Source: UBA10649 sp963749905
GTDB taxonomy: Bacteria > Actinomycetota > Actinomycetes > S36-B12
Length of the DNA stretch: 64,000 nt
Direction of reading: 5' to 3'
NCBI GenBank assembly: GCA_963749905.1
Contig: CAVVOF010000004.1
Span: 496,001-560,000, forward strand
Shown here: positions 22,397-31,424 of the stretch, piece by piece
How positions within the stretch are numbered: position 1 is the stretch's first letter
How the letters are laid out: each line of letters opens with the position of its first letter
The notes under the pieces: generated by a model
Told to the model about the DNA's origin: nothing
Databases searched by the model: none
Seen by the model: only the letters and a program-made list of their open reading frames with translations
Position numbers and translations under genes: made by a program

Positions 22397-23322
22397 GCAG
22401 ACTCGCCCTGCCCTCGTCGCGAGCGGGGGTCGGAATCCTGCTCGGGTTCCTGGCCTATGGCCTGTGGGGGCTGTTTCCCCTGTACTTCCACCTCCTCGAG
22501 GGCCTCTCGCCGGTCGAGGTGGTGGCCAACCGGGTGGTCTGGTCCCTGGTCTTCCTCGTGATCCTCGCGACGGTGACGCGCACGTGGGTGCGCACCCTGG
22601 CGGTGGCCCGCTCAGGTCGCAAGGTGGCGGCGCTCGCCACGGCCGCGGCGTTCCTGGCATTGAACTGGGGGGTCTACGTCTGGGCCGTCGTGTCCGACCA
22701 GGTCGTCGAGGCCTCGCTCGGGTACTTCATCAATCCGCTGGTCTCTGTCGGGCTCGGCGTGCTGGTCCTGCGCGAGCGCCTGCGTCCCGGGCAGTGGCTC
22801 GCCGTCGGCATCGCGGTCGTCGCGGTCGCCGTGCTCACCGTCAGCTACGGCCGACCCCCCTGGATCAGCCTGGTGCTCGCGTTCTCCTTCGGCATCTACG
22901 GCCTGATCAAGAAGCAGGTGGGCGTGGGCTCCGCGGAGAGCCTGACCGTGGAGACCGCGGCGCTGGCGCCCCTGGCGCTGCTCGTCATGGCCTGGTTCGC
23001 CGCGAACGGCGACTCCGGCCTGACGTCCGGCGACCCGAAGTCCGTCCTGCTGCTCGTGCTGCTCGGGCCCGTCACAGCGGTACCGCTGCTGGCCTTCGGC
23101 GGTGCGGCCACCCGTATTCCGCTCTCCACGCTAGGCCTCCTGCAGTACACGACGCCGGTGCTTCAGTTCCTGATCGGCGTCCTCGTCTTCTCGGAGCCGA
23201 TGTCCGCGACTCGATGGGCTGGCTTCGTGCTGGTGTGGCTGTCGCTGGTCGTGATCACCGTCGACAGCATCCGCAACGGTCGCGGCCGCACCGACGAGCT
23301 CGAGGTTATGGAGCCCGACTAG
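22393..23322 (+). CDS. rarD: RarD-like EamA/DMT-family transporter
   Basis: 309-aa membrane protein with ten hydrophobic helices and the RarD N-terminal signature LAYGLWGLFPLYFHLLEGLSP; FLALNWGVYVWAV and GYFINPLVSVGLGVLVLRER are characteristic. RarD members are linked to chloramphenicol sensitivity but their true substrates are unclear. No ATG, GTG or TTG lies near the conserved N-terminus; the best start is CTG 22393, overlapping the korB stop as CTGA in the same geometry as the GTGA/ATGA junctions elsewhere. Stop overlaps the convergent MFS gene by 4 bases. Confidence 0.85.
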   Translation: MSRLALPSSRAGVGILLGFLAYGLWGLFPLYFHLLEGLSPVEVVANRVVWSLVFLVILATVTRTWVRTLAVARSGRKVAALATAAAFLALNWGVYVWAVVSDQVVEASLGYFINPLVSVGLGVLVLRERLRPGQWLAVGIAVVAVAVLTVSYGRPPWISLVLAFSFGIYGLIKKQVGVGSAESLTVETAALAPLALLVMAWFAANGDSGLTSGDPKSVLLLVLLGPVTAVPLLAFGGAATRIPLSTLGLLQYTTPVLQFLIGVLVFSEPMSATRWAGFVLVWLSLVVITVDSIRNGRGRTDELEVMEPD

Positions 23323-24503
23323 GGGACCAGCTCGGGCACCACCTCGGGCACCGGCTTGAGCACCACCAGCAGGAAGGTGACGGCGAGTAGCACGGGCACG
23401 ACCAGGAAGGCCAGGTGCACGCCTGATCCGGCGGCGAGCGCGCCGAGCACGAACGGAGCCGCGCCGATGGCCGTCGTCGTGAACGCCAGCGCCAGCGCGG
23501 ACGCGCGGTCGGTGTTGCCCTCCGATGCCCGGAGGATCCGGGAGATGCTCAGTGGCCACACCAGGGAGAGCCCGACGCCGGTGAGGAACAGCGCCCCCAG
23601 CAGGGCGACCGGATTGGTGACCAGCCAGGCCAGGCCGAACGCGAGGAACCCGGCCACCAGCGAGTAGCGCAGCAGCCGCTCCGACGACATCCGCTCGGCG
23701 AACCGCACGCCGAAGACCCGGCCCACGAACATGCCGCCCAGGACCGTGCTCAGCCCCGCCGCCGCGGCCGCGGGTCCCAGGTCGGCCCGCTCGCGAAGCA
23801 GGTCGACGCCCCACAGGCTCAGGCAGAACTCCGCCCCGATGTACGCCATGCCCGCCACCAGCGCCCACCACGTCAGCGGTGGCAGCGCACCGGCGTCCTT
23901 GCGCAGGCGCACCTCCCCGGGACCGCCGTACACCGCGAGCCGTCGTCCGCGTGCCACCTCGATGACGGCGTAGGCCACGACCGACACCAGCAGGCCCGCC
24001 CGCCAGCCGAGCACGCTCGCCGCAGCGAGGCCGACGCCCAGTGGCGCCAGCAGGCCCATCAACGCGGCGAGGCCCAGGCTCTCGGTGAACGCAGCCGGGC
24101 TGGCCGAGCCCTGATGGGCGGCGATGAACGTGTTGACGCCCACGACGACGATGTTGCCGAAGAAGCAGGTGACCGCGATGGCGGCCAGGGTGCCGCCCAC
24201 CGGCATGCCGGGCCACAGGAAGACGACGATGCCGATCGAGGTCGCGATCACCGCGGCGCGGGCGACCGGGCCTCGCCCGAAGCGGTGGTTGAGCCGCGGG
24301 GTGACGAGGGCGCCCAGGATCCCGCCGGCAGCCAGCGCCGTCCCGTGCAGTCCGCCGAGCACGGGCGAGGTGCCCTGGTCGTCCCGGAGCAGCGCCAGGC
24401 TGGCCCCGAAGCCGTACACGAACCACGACCACGACGCCAGGGCGGCGAACGTGACCAGCGTCGGCCGATCGTGGATCGGTCGGACGGGGGCGTGGGTCGA
24501 CAT
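23319..24503 (-). CDS. Major facilitator superfamily transporter
   Basis: 394-aa permease with about 12 predicted transmembrane helices in two six-helix halves and short termini. MFS-like loop features include RLNHRFGRGPVAR after the second helix and RVFGVRFAERM in the second half. Substrate not recognisable. Start ATG 24503: a TACCGT -10 sits 6 bases upstream, so the message is probably leaderless, and a 16-bp palindrome overlaps the promoter just beyond, implying repression, perhaps inducible by the transported compound. No regulator gene is adjacent. Confidence 0.9.
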   Translation of the reverse strand: MSTHAPVRPIHDRPTLVTFAALASWSWFVYGFGASLALLRDDQGTSPVLGGLHGTALAAGGILGALVTPRLNHRFGRGPVARAAVIATSIGIVVFLWPGMPVGGTLAAIAVTCFFGNIVVVGVNTFIAAHQGSASPAAFTESLGLAALMGLLAPLGVGLAAASVLGWRAGLLVSVVAYAVIEVARGRRLAVYGGPGEVRLRKDAGALPPLTWWALVAGMAYIGAEFCLSLWGVDLLRERADLGPAAAAAGLSTVLGGMFVGRVFGVRFAERMSSERLLRYSLVAGFLAFGLAWLVTNPVALLGALFLTGVGLSLVWPLSISRILRASEGNTDRASALALAFTTTAIGAAPFVLGALAAGSGVHLAFLVVPVLLAVTFLLVVLKPVPEVVPELVP

Positions 24504-24509
24504 CCCCGG

Positions 24510-24515
24510 ACGGTA
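24510..24515 (-). promoter_or_regulatory. Leaderless-type -10 for the MFS gene
   Basis: TACCGT on the minus strand, 6 bases from the ATG at 24503; transcription likely starts at the ATG. Confidence 0.45.
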
Positions 24516-24517
24516 TC

Positions 24518-24533
24518 AGTCATCTAGATGACT
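24518..24533. promoter_or_regulatory. Candidate operator controlling the MFS gene
   Basis: Perfect 16-bp palindrome AGTCATCTAGATGACT located 2 bp upstream of the -10 of the MFS gene, covering the -15 to -30 region. The symmetrical CATCTAGATG core resembles sites of MarR/PadR-type repressors, but that is only a resemblance. Confidence 0.5.
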
Positions 24534-24615
24534 TATGGACGAGTGCCTCATCAGCGGGCGACACCCGCCGCGCTCGGGCAGACTGGGGCCACCGCGCACC
24601 CGCGATGGGGGGAAG

Positions 24616-27163
24616 ATGACGGGCGACACCCGGGCGACACGCCTGTTCCGCCTCCAGATCGGGTGGGCGGGCACGCTCACCGTGCTCTTCGCGCTCGGGC
24701 TCGCCCTGCCGGGCATCACCTTCTTCTCCCGCCCCTCCGACTACACCGTCCTGCACACCGATCCTCGAGTTCGCCTCCATCGCGATCTCCCTCATGATCG
24801 TCTCCCTGGCATGGAACCTGCGTCACCTGGAGGCCAACAGCCAGATCATGATCATCGGCTGGGCGTCCATGGGCGTGCTCATCGTCGATCTCGCGCACAC
24901 GCTCGCCTTCCCCGGCATGCCGGACTTCGGCACCGCCAGTTCCCCGCAGAAGGCCATCACCTTCTGGCTGGCGGGCCGCGTGATCGCGGCGGCCGGCTTC
25001 CTCCTGCTGGCCCTGCTCCCCACCCGGCACTGGTCTCCGCGGCTGTGGCTGCCCGGGGTCGTTGTGGTGTCAGCTGCCGCGCTGATCGGTGTCTGGGTCG
25101 GCATCTTTCACACGCAGTGGGTGCCCATCTTCTACGTTCCGGACGAGGGACTCACATCGACCAAGCGCCTCCTGGAGTACCTCCTCTCCGCCACCTATGC
25201 CGTCGCGGCGGCCCTGCTGCTTCGCCGAGCCGTTCGCGAGCGAAGTACGGAACTCGCGTGGCTTGCAACGGCGTCGTGGACGCTGATGCTGGCCGAGCTC
25301 TACTTCACTCTCTACGTCGACGTGGCCGACGTGTTCAACCTGCTTGGTCACGTGCTGAAGGTCGTCGCCTACGCCATGGTCTACCGCGCGGTCTTCGCGG
25401 CAGGCGTCCAGGCCCCATATCGCAGGCTCGCCCGGGAGACCTCGCTGCTGCGATCCCTGATCGACTCGGTTCCCGACCTGGTCTCGTACACGGATCAGAG
25501 CGGACGGTACGTCGGTTTCAACCGCGCCTTCAGCCGCCGAGCAGGCGTGGAACCACAGGGCATCATGGGGCGTACTCCCGAGGAGATCGGCTGGACGCAC
25601 GATCGCCTTGCCGCTGCGAGGCGGTCCGGCCCAGACCACATCACCCGATTCAGGGAGTCCGTTCAGGACGACAGGGGCCAACTGCAGCACTTCGACACTC
25701 TCCAGACGCCCTACCACTCGTCGACCGGAGAGCAGCTCGGGGTCATCGAGATCAGCCGGGACGTGACGGCACAGGAGGCGGCCGAGGAGCGCATTCGACA
25801 CCTGGCGATGTTCGACCAGCTCACCGGACTGCCCAATCGCGTTCAGCTCGTCGAGAGTGCGGCCAACGTGCTCGGCGGCCCATCTACCCCCGGTCAGACT
25901 CATGCACTGGTGCTGCTCGACCTCGATGACTTCAAGACCCTCAACGAGACACTCGGCCACCGATTCGGCGACCTCATCATCCAGGAGACCGCTCGGCGAC
26001 TCGCGCGCGTCTGCGGCCGGAGCGGACAACTGGCCCGCCTCGGCGGCGATGAGTTCGCGGTCCTGGTGACGCCCGCCAGCCTCGAGGAGGCCGCGGAGTT
26101 CGTCCACGAGTCGATGGAGGCCATCGACCAGCCCTACCAGATCGAGCAGTACGACCTGGCCGTCAGCGCGTCGGCCGGCATCGCCATGTACCCGACCGAT
26201 GGCAGGACCTTCGACGAACTGTCGGTGCGTGCCGACGCGGCGATGTACCGAGCCAAGGAGGAGGGCCGACACGGCTACCGCTTCTTCAGCGGCGACATGC
26301 TCCTGTCCGCCGCGGAGCGCCTCGAACTACTGGCCGCGTTGCGGCGGGCCACCGACAACGACGAGTTCGTCCTTCACTACCAGCCGCAGGTGTCCCTCTC
26401 GGACGGGGCCATCGTCGGCCTCGAGGCCCTCGTCCGCTGGGTGCACCCCGAGCATGGCCTGTTGATGCCGAGCACCTTCATCCCAGTCGCCGAGGAGAGC
26501 GGGCTGATCGTGACCATCGGCGACTGGGTGCTGAACCAGGCCCTCGCGGAGACCGCGACTCGCGACGCCCTCGGATGCCCGCCCGTGCCGGTCTCCGTGA
26601 ACCTCTCGGCCGTTCAGTTCCTCCAGACAGACCTGGTCGAGAGGGTCCGGCGCGCGCTGATGCGATCGGGCATCGCACCTGCCCGCCTCCGCCTCGAGGT
26701 CACGGAGACCATGGCGATGGCCAACCCGGAAGCCACCGTGGACACCATCGAGGAACTCCACGAACTCGGGGTCCGGCTGTCCATCGACGACTTCGGGACG
26801 GGCTACTCGTCGCTGACCTATCTCAAGCGCTTCCGCGTCGATGAGATCAAGATCGACCGTTCATTCGTGACGGGCCTCGGGAGCGATGCCAGCGATCGGG
26901 CCATCGTCGACGCGGTGATTCGGGTGGCCAGCGCGCTGAACTGCCTCACGGTGGCCGAGGGGATCGAGACTCGGGCTCAGGCGGATCGGCTACAGGCGCT
27001 GGGGTGCTCCATCGGGCAGGGCTTCCTGTTCTACCGGCCCATGCCGGCTGACACTCTGATCGAACTGCTCCAGCCCAGCAGCGAACCCCCCTCGCCGTCC
27101 GCAGATTTGCACCGCTTCCCGGTCCAATTCCGCGGAACTGCGCCGGGATCGCTCCCCGGGTGA
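24616..27163 (+). pseudogene. MASE3-PAS-GGDEF-EAL cyclic di-GMP protein, frameshifted by one base
   Basis: Membrane cyclic di-GMP enzyme. ATG 24616 begins a MASE3-like sensor (FRLQIGWAGTLTVLFALGLA); the frame shifts near 24755-24765, where the natural continuation ILEFASIAISLMIVSLAW appears in the next frame, then runs to 27163. Total 2548 bases, one extra; corrected length about 848 aa. Order: membrane sensor to ~270, PAS (LVSYTDQSGRYVGFNRAF), GGDEF (LARLGGDEFAVLV, intact cyclase motif), EAL (LEALVRWVHPEHG, DDFGTGYSSL, VAEGIET, intact phosphodiesterase motifs). If the shift is real, ATG 24794 could still give a 789-aa protein missing the first helix. The C-terminal ~20 residues lie in an inverted-repeat arm. 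Confidence 0.82.
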
Positions 27164-27285
27164 CGATCTGGACCGCCTTCGGCCGCACATCAGCGTGGCA
27201 TAGCACCCGAGCGGTCCAAATGGTCAGCTGCGGGGCGAAACCGGACGAGTTCTGCGGAATTGGACCGGGAAGCGGTGCAAATCTG
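27102..27285. repeat. 184-bp element with 38-bp terminal inverted repeats
   Basis: Arms 27102-27139 and 27248-27285 are inverted copies with one mismatch in 38, separated by 108 bp. The left arm encodes the last residues of the GGDEF-EAL protein; the right arm ends 9 bases from the stop of the convergent polyprenyl synthase gene. No open frame inside. No obvious target duplication. Could be a MITE-like insertion or an unusually large bidirectional terminator. Confidence 0.75.
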
Positions 27286-27293
27286 GGAAGAGG

Positions 27294-28289
27294 TCAGCCG
27301 GTGCGGGAGACGACGTAGTCGCAGAGCAGGGCGAGCATGTCCCGGGGCGGGCCCTCGGGCAGTTGCTCCAGCAGGTCGCGGGCCGAGTCCGACCAGGCGT
27401 GCGCATGCTTGCGGGCCTCGTGGACGGCGGGGTGCGCGCGCAGCAGTGCCAGCGCCTCCGCATGCTCGGCATCGTCAGCCAGCGGCCGGCCCAGCAGGTC
27501 CTTGAGGCGATCATCGACGGGGTCGGTGCTGGTCATCGCGATGAGTCCGGTCAGCGTGAGGACGCCCTCGCGCAGGTCGGTACCCGGCGTCTTGCCCGAC
27601 TGCATGGACTCCGAGGTGATGTCGACGAGGTCGTCGGCCAGCTGGAAGGCGATGCCGATGCGCTCGCCGAACTGGGTGAGCACCTCGACGTGCTCCGCGG
27701 TCGCGCCGGCCATCAGCGATCCGTACCGACCGGATGCCGCGATCAGCGAACCCGTCTTGTCCGCGATCACGTCGAGGTGGTGCTCGACCGGGTCCTGGCC
27801 GTCGCGGGGGCCGACCGTCTCACGGATCTGGCCGCTGCACAGTCGCTCGAACGTAGCCGCCTGGATGCGCACCGCCTCCGGTCCGAGGTCCGCCAGGATC
27901 GCCGACGAGCGGGCGAACAGGAAGTCGCCGGTCAGGATCGCCAGTGAGTTGTCCCACCGCGAGTTCGCGGAGGGCGCGCCCCTGCGCACCTGGGCCTCGT
28001 CCATCACGTCGTCGTGATACAGCGTGGCCAGGTGGGTCAGCTCGACGACGACTCCGGCAGGCACGACCCCCCACGCGTCCGGATCGCCGAACTGGGCGGC
28101 GAGCAGCACGAGCAGCGGGCGGAACCGCTTGCCCCCCGCGTCGACGAGGTAGCGGGCGGCGTCGGCGATGAACGGGTCGTCGCTGGCCACCGCGGTCCGC
28201 AGCCCGTCCTCGACTCCGGAAAGGCCGTCTGCCAGGCGTGCCTCCAGCGCTGCGTCAGGCAGCGGCAGGCCCAGCAGTGAATCGGTCAT
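27294..28289 (-). CDS. Polyprenyl diphosphate synthase
   Basis: Trans-prenyltransferase that extends farnesyl or geranyl diphosphate with isopentenyl diphosphate to make the long side chain of menaquinone. 331 aa. First aspartate-rich motif in LYHDDVMDEAQVRRG and second in FQLADDLVDI; GGKRFRPLLVLLAA and ADKTGSLIAASGRYG are family signatures. Chain length (hepta- to nonaprenyl) cannot be read from sequence alone. Start ATG 28289; 12 bases after the nuoN stop, so it rides at the end of the nuo operon, a sensible place for a quinone-tail enzyme. Confidence 0.93.
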   Translation of the reverse strand: MTDSLLGLPLPDAALEARLADGLSGVEDGLRTAVASDDPFIADAARYLVDAGGKRFRPLLVLLAAQFGDPDAWGVVPAGVVVELTHLATLYHDDVMDEAQVRRGAPSANSRWDNSLAILTGDFLFARSSAILADLGPEAVRIQAATFERLCSGQIRETVGPRDGQDPVEHHLDVIADKTGSLIAASGRYGSLMAGATAEHVEVLTQFGERIGIAFQLADDLVDITSESMQSGKTPGTDLREGVLTLTGLIAMTSTDPVDDRLKDLLGRPLADDAEHAEALALLRAHPAVHEARKHAHAWSDSARDLLEQLPEGPPRDMLALLCDYVVSRTG

Positions 28290-28301
28290 CGCGTCACGGT
28301 A

Positions 28302-29873
28302 CTACCGGATGAAGACGCCCGCCTGCTCGATGATGTCCAGCAGCCACTGCGGGAAGACGCCGAGGGCGATGGTCATCACGGCAGAGGCCGTCAGTGCGAT
28401 GGTGGTGAAGGCGGACGGGACGACGACCGAGGCGGTCTCCGGACCGGGATCGGCGAAGTACATGAGCACGATCACGCGGACGTAGAAGAACGCCGCGATG
28501 ATGCTCGCGACGACGCCGACGACGACCAGCCAGGTGTTCCCCGACTCGATCGCGGCGGCGAACACGCCGAACTTGGCCACGAAGCCGCTGGTGAGCGGGA
28601 TGCCGGCCAGGGACAGCATGAACAGCGAGAAGACAGCGGCGATCACCGGGGACCGCTTGCCGAGCCCGGCCCAGGCCGACAGGTGGGTGGCCTCACCGGA
28701 GGCGTCCCGCACCATCGAGATGATCGCGAACGCGCCGATGGTCGTGAACGCGTAGGCCACCAGGTAGAAGATCGAGCTGGCCAACCCCTGCGGCGAGGCC
28801 GCCATCACGCCGACCAGGATGAAGCCCGCCTGCGCCACGGAGGAGTAGGCGAGCATCCGCTTGATGTCGGTCTGCGTGACGGCGATGATGACGCCGACCA
28901 GCATGGTCAGGGCCGCGATCACCCAGAGCATCGGCTCCCAGTCCCAGCGCATGCCGCCGAGGCCCACGTAGAGCACGCGCAGGAGCGCGGCGAACGCCGC
29001 GATCTTGACCGTCGCCGCCATGAATCCGGTGACCGGGGTGGGCGCGCCCTGGTACGCGTCGGGGGCCCACTGGTGGAAGGGCACCGCGGCGACCTTGAAG
29101 AGCAGCCCGACCATGAGCAGCGCGACGCCGACGAGGACGAGGGTCGTCTCGGCGGGCTTGGCGGACAGCGTGTCCGCGATGTCGACCAGGCCGATCGAGC
29201 CGCTGTAGCCGTAGAGCATGGCGACGCCGTACAGGAAGAACGCCGACGAGAAGGCGCCGAGGAGGAAGTACTTCAGCGCGGCCTCCTGCGACAGCAGGCG
29301 CCGGCGCCGGGCCATCCCGGCCAGCAGGTACAGCGGGAGGGACATGACCTCGAGCGCGACGAACATCATCAGCAGGTCGTTCGCGGCCGCGAACGCGAGC
29401 ATGCCGGTCAGCGCGAACAGCAGGAAGGGCCAGATCTCCGTCTGAAGGAAGCCCCGGGCCGTGAACTGACGCTCATCCTCGGAGCCCGGCAGCGCCGACG
29501 CCCGGGGGGCGAAGGCGTCACCCAGCGGATCGATGGAACGCTCGGCGAAGAGCAGGGCGCCGAGGAAGCCGATGACCAGCAGAGTTCCCCAGAACAGCAG
29601 GGTCGGTCCGTCCACGGCGATGGCGCCCTCGCCGGTGATCAGGCGGGTGCCACGCAGGTCGACCGTGACGACGAAGGCCGCCGCGATCGAGCCCAGGGTG
29701 AGGACGAGCTGGATGGGCCGTCGGGCCCCGCGAGGCACGAACGCCTCCACCAGCACCGAGACCACGGCTGCGCCGAACAGGATCAGGATCGGCGCGATCG
29801 CGTAGTAGTTCAGGCGGGGCAGCTCGAACTGCGTCACGTGGTCGGACAATGCGACGTGGGCGAAGGCGCTCAC
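28302..29873 (-). CDS. nuoN: NADH-quinone oxidoreductase subunit N
   Basis: Antiporter-like membrane subunit of complex I, part of the proton-pumping arm. 523 aa, about 14 helices. The conserved key Glu in MMFVALEVMSLPLYLLAG and the lysines in FKVAAVPFHQWAPDAYQGAP and IKRMLAYSSVAQAGF are present. Start GTG 29873 overlaps the nuoM stop as GTGA. Last nuo gene. Confidence 0.96.
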   Translation of the reverse strand: MSAFAHVALSDHVTQFELPRLNYYAIAPILILFGAAVVSVLVEAFVPRGARRPIQLVLTLGSIAAAFVVTVDLRGTRLITGEGAIAVDGPTLLFWGTLLVIGFLGALLFAERSIDPLGDAFAPRASALPGSEDERQFTARGFLQTEIWPFLLFALTGMLAFAAANDLLMMFVALEVMSLPLYLLAGMARRRRLLSQEAALKYFLLGAFSSAFFLYGVAMLYGYSGSIGLVDIADTLSAKPAETTLVLVGVALLMVGLLFKVAAVPFHQWAPDAYQGAPTPVTGFMAATVKIAAFAALLRVLYVGLGGMRWDWEPMLWVIAALTMLVGVIIAVTQTDIKRMLAYSSVAQAGFILVGVMAASPQGLASSIFYLVAYAFTTIGAFAIISMVRDASGEATHLSAWAGLGKRSPVIAAVFSLFMLSLAGIPLTSGFVAKFGVFAAAIESGNTWLVVVGVVASIIAAFFYVRVIVLMYFADPGPETASVVVPSAFTTIALTASAVMTIALGVFPQWLLDIIEQAGVFIR

Positions 29874-31424
29874 TTGTCAGCTCCTTCCGCAGGAAGGCCG
29901 GCTGTCTGAACGGTCGGTGCCGGGTCGGTGGCGCCGACGCTCGTCATCGTCCACTCGACCGCGGGATTGATCACGTTCAGCAGCGGCGCCGGGAAGAAGC
30001 CGAGGACGATCGTCAGCGCGGCGATGGGCACCAGGGAGGTGATCTCGCGACCGCCGAGGTCGCGCATTCCCTCGAGCTCGGGCTTGAGCGGACCGGTCAT
30101 CGAGCGCTGGTACAGCCGCAGCACGTACGCGGCGGTGATGACGATGCCCAGCGTCGCGATGGCGCCGATCCACATGTACCGCTCGAAGGTGCCCAGCAGG
30201 ACGAGGAACTCGCCGACGAAGGAGACCAGGCCAGGAAGGGCCAGCGACGACAGCGCCGCGACCATGAAGAACCCGGCGAGCACGGGCGCCGCCTTGTTCA
30301 CGCCGCCGTAGTCGGATATCAGGCTCGAGCCGTGGTAGCGGTTCATCAGGAACCCGGCCGTCAGGAACAGCGCGGCTGTGGACAGTCCGTGCGCGACCAT
30401 GTAGACGACCGAGCCGCTCTGGCCGGTGGTGGTGAACACGAAGATGCCCAGCGTGATGAAGCCGAAGTGGGACATCGACGAGTAGGCGAACAGTCGCCGC
30501 ATGTCGTTCTGGCCGAGCGCGACGTAGGCGCCGTAGAAGATGCCGACGAGGGCCAGCCCGATCACGAACGGCGCATAGAACTCCGACGCCGCCGGGAAGA
30601 TCGGCAGGCAGGTAGCGCAGCATGCCGAACGTGCCGACCTTGTCCAGCACGCCGATCAGCAGGACCGACGTGCCGGGCTTCGCCTCGGCCGCCGCGTCGG
30701 GCAGCCAGGTGTGGAAGGGCCACAGCGGGGCCTTCACGGCGAAGGCCAGGAAGAAGCCGAGGAACAGCAGCTTCTGCGTGTCCGGGTCGATGTCGAGACC
30801 GGCCAGTGAGAGGAAGTCGAAGGTGCCCTCGCCCATGAGGTCCGCGGAGACGACGTAGAGGCCGATCAGCGCGGCGAGCATGAACAGTCCGCCCACGAGG
30901 CTGTAGAGCAGGAACTTCACGGCCGCGTAGGACCGCTGCACGCCCCCGTACCGCCCGATCAGGAAGTACGTCGGGATCAGCATGACCTCGAAGAACACGT
31001 AGAACAGGAAGACGTCGGTGGCCGCGAACACGCCGATCATCAACGTCTCGAGGATCAGGATCAGGGCGAAGTAGCCCTTCACGCTGCCGCGGTTGTCGTC
31101 GACGTCGTTCCAGCCGGCGAGCACGACGACCGGCACGAGCGTCGCCGCGAGCGCGACCATCACCAGGCCGATGCCGTCCACTCCGACGGAGTACGAGATG
31201 CCGAAGGCCGGGATCCACGGATGCGACTCGACGAACTGGAAGGTGGCAGTGGAGTCGGACTGGAACTGCAGCGCCATCAGGACGGTCAGCGCGAGCGTCG
31301 CCACGGAGAAGACCAGCGCGGCCTGCTTCGCCAGCAGTGTTCGGCCTGCAGGCAGCATCGCCACGACGATGCTGCCGACGAGCGGCACGACCATCAGGGT
31401 GGTCAGCCAGGGAAAGTCAGTCAC
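29870..31424 (-). pseudogene. nuoM: NADH-quinone oxidoreductase subunit M, frameshifted by one base
   Basis: Second antiporter-like subunit of complex I. GTG 31424 overlaps the nuoL stop. The first ~275 residues are good NuoM (FFEVMLIPTYFLIGRYGG with its key Glu; LAFAVKAPLWPFHTWLPDAA with its key Lys). At 30603-30612, in the repeat GGCAGGCAGG, the frame breaks: after GMLRYLP it becomes nonsense, while the next frame reads LPIFPAASEFYAPFVIGLAL and continues (NDMRRLFAYSSMSHFGFITL) to TGA 29870, overlapping nuoN correctly. Span 1555 bases is one too many; corrected length 517 aa, normal for NuoM. An insertion error in the sequence is most likely, since loss would disable complex I. Confidence 0.88.
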
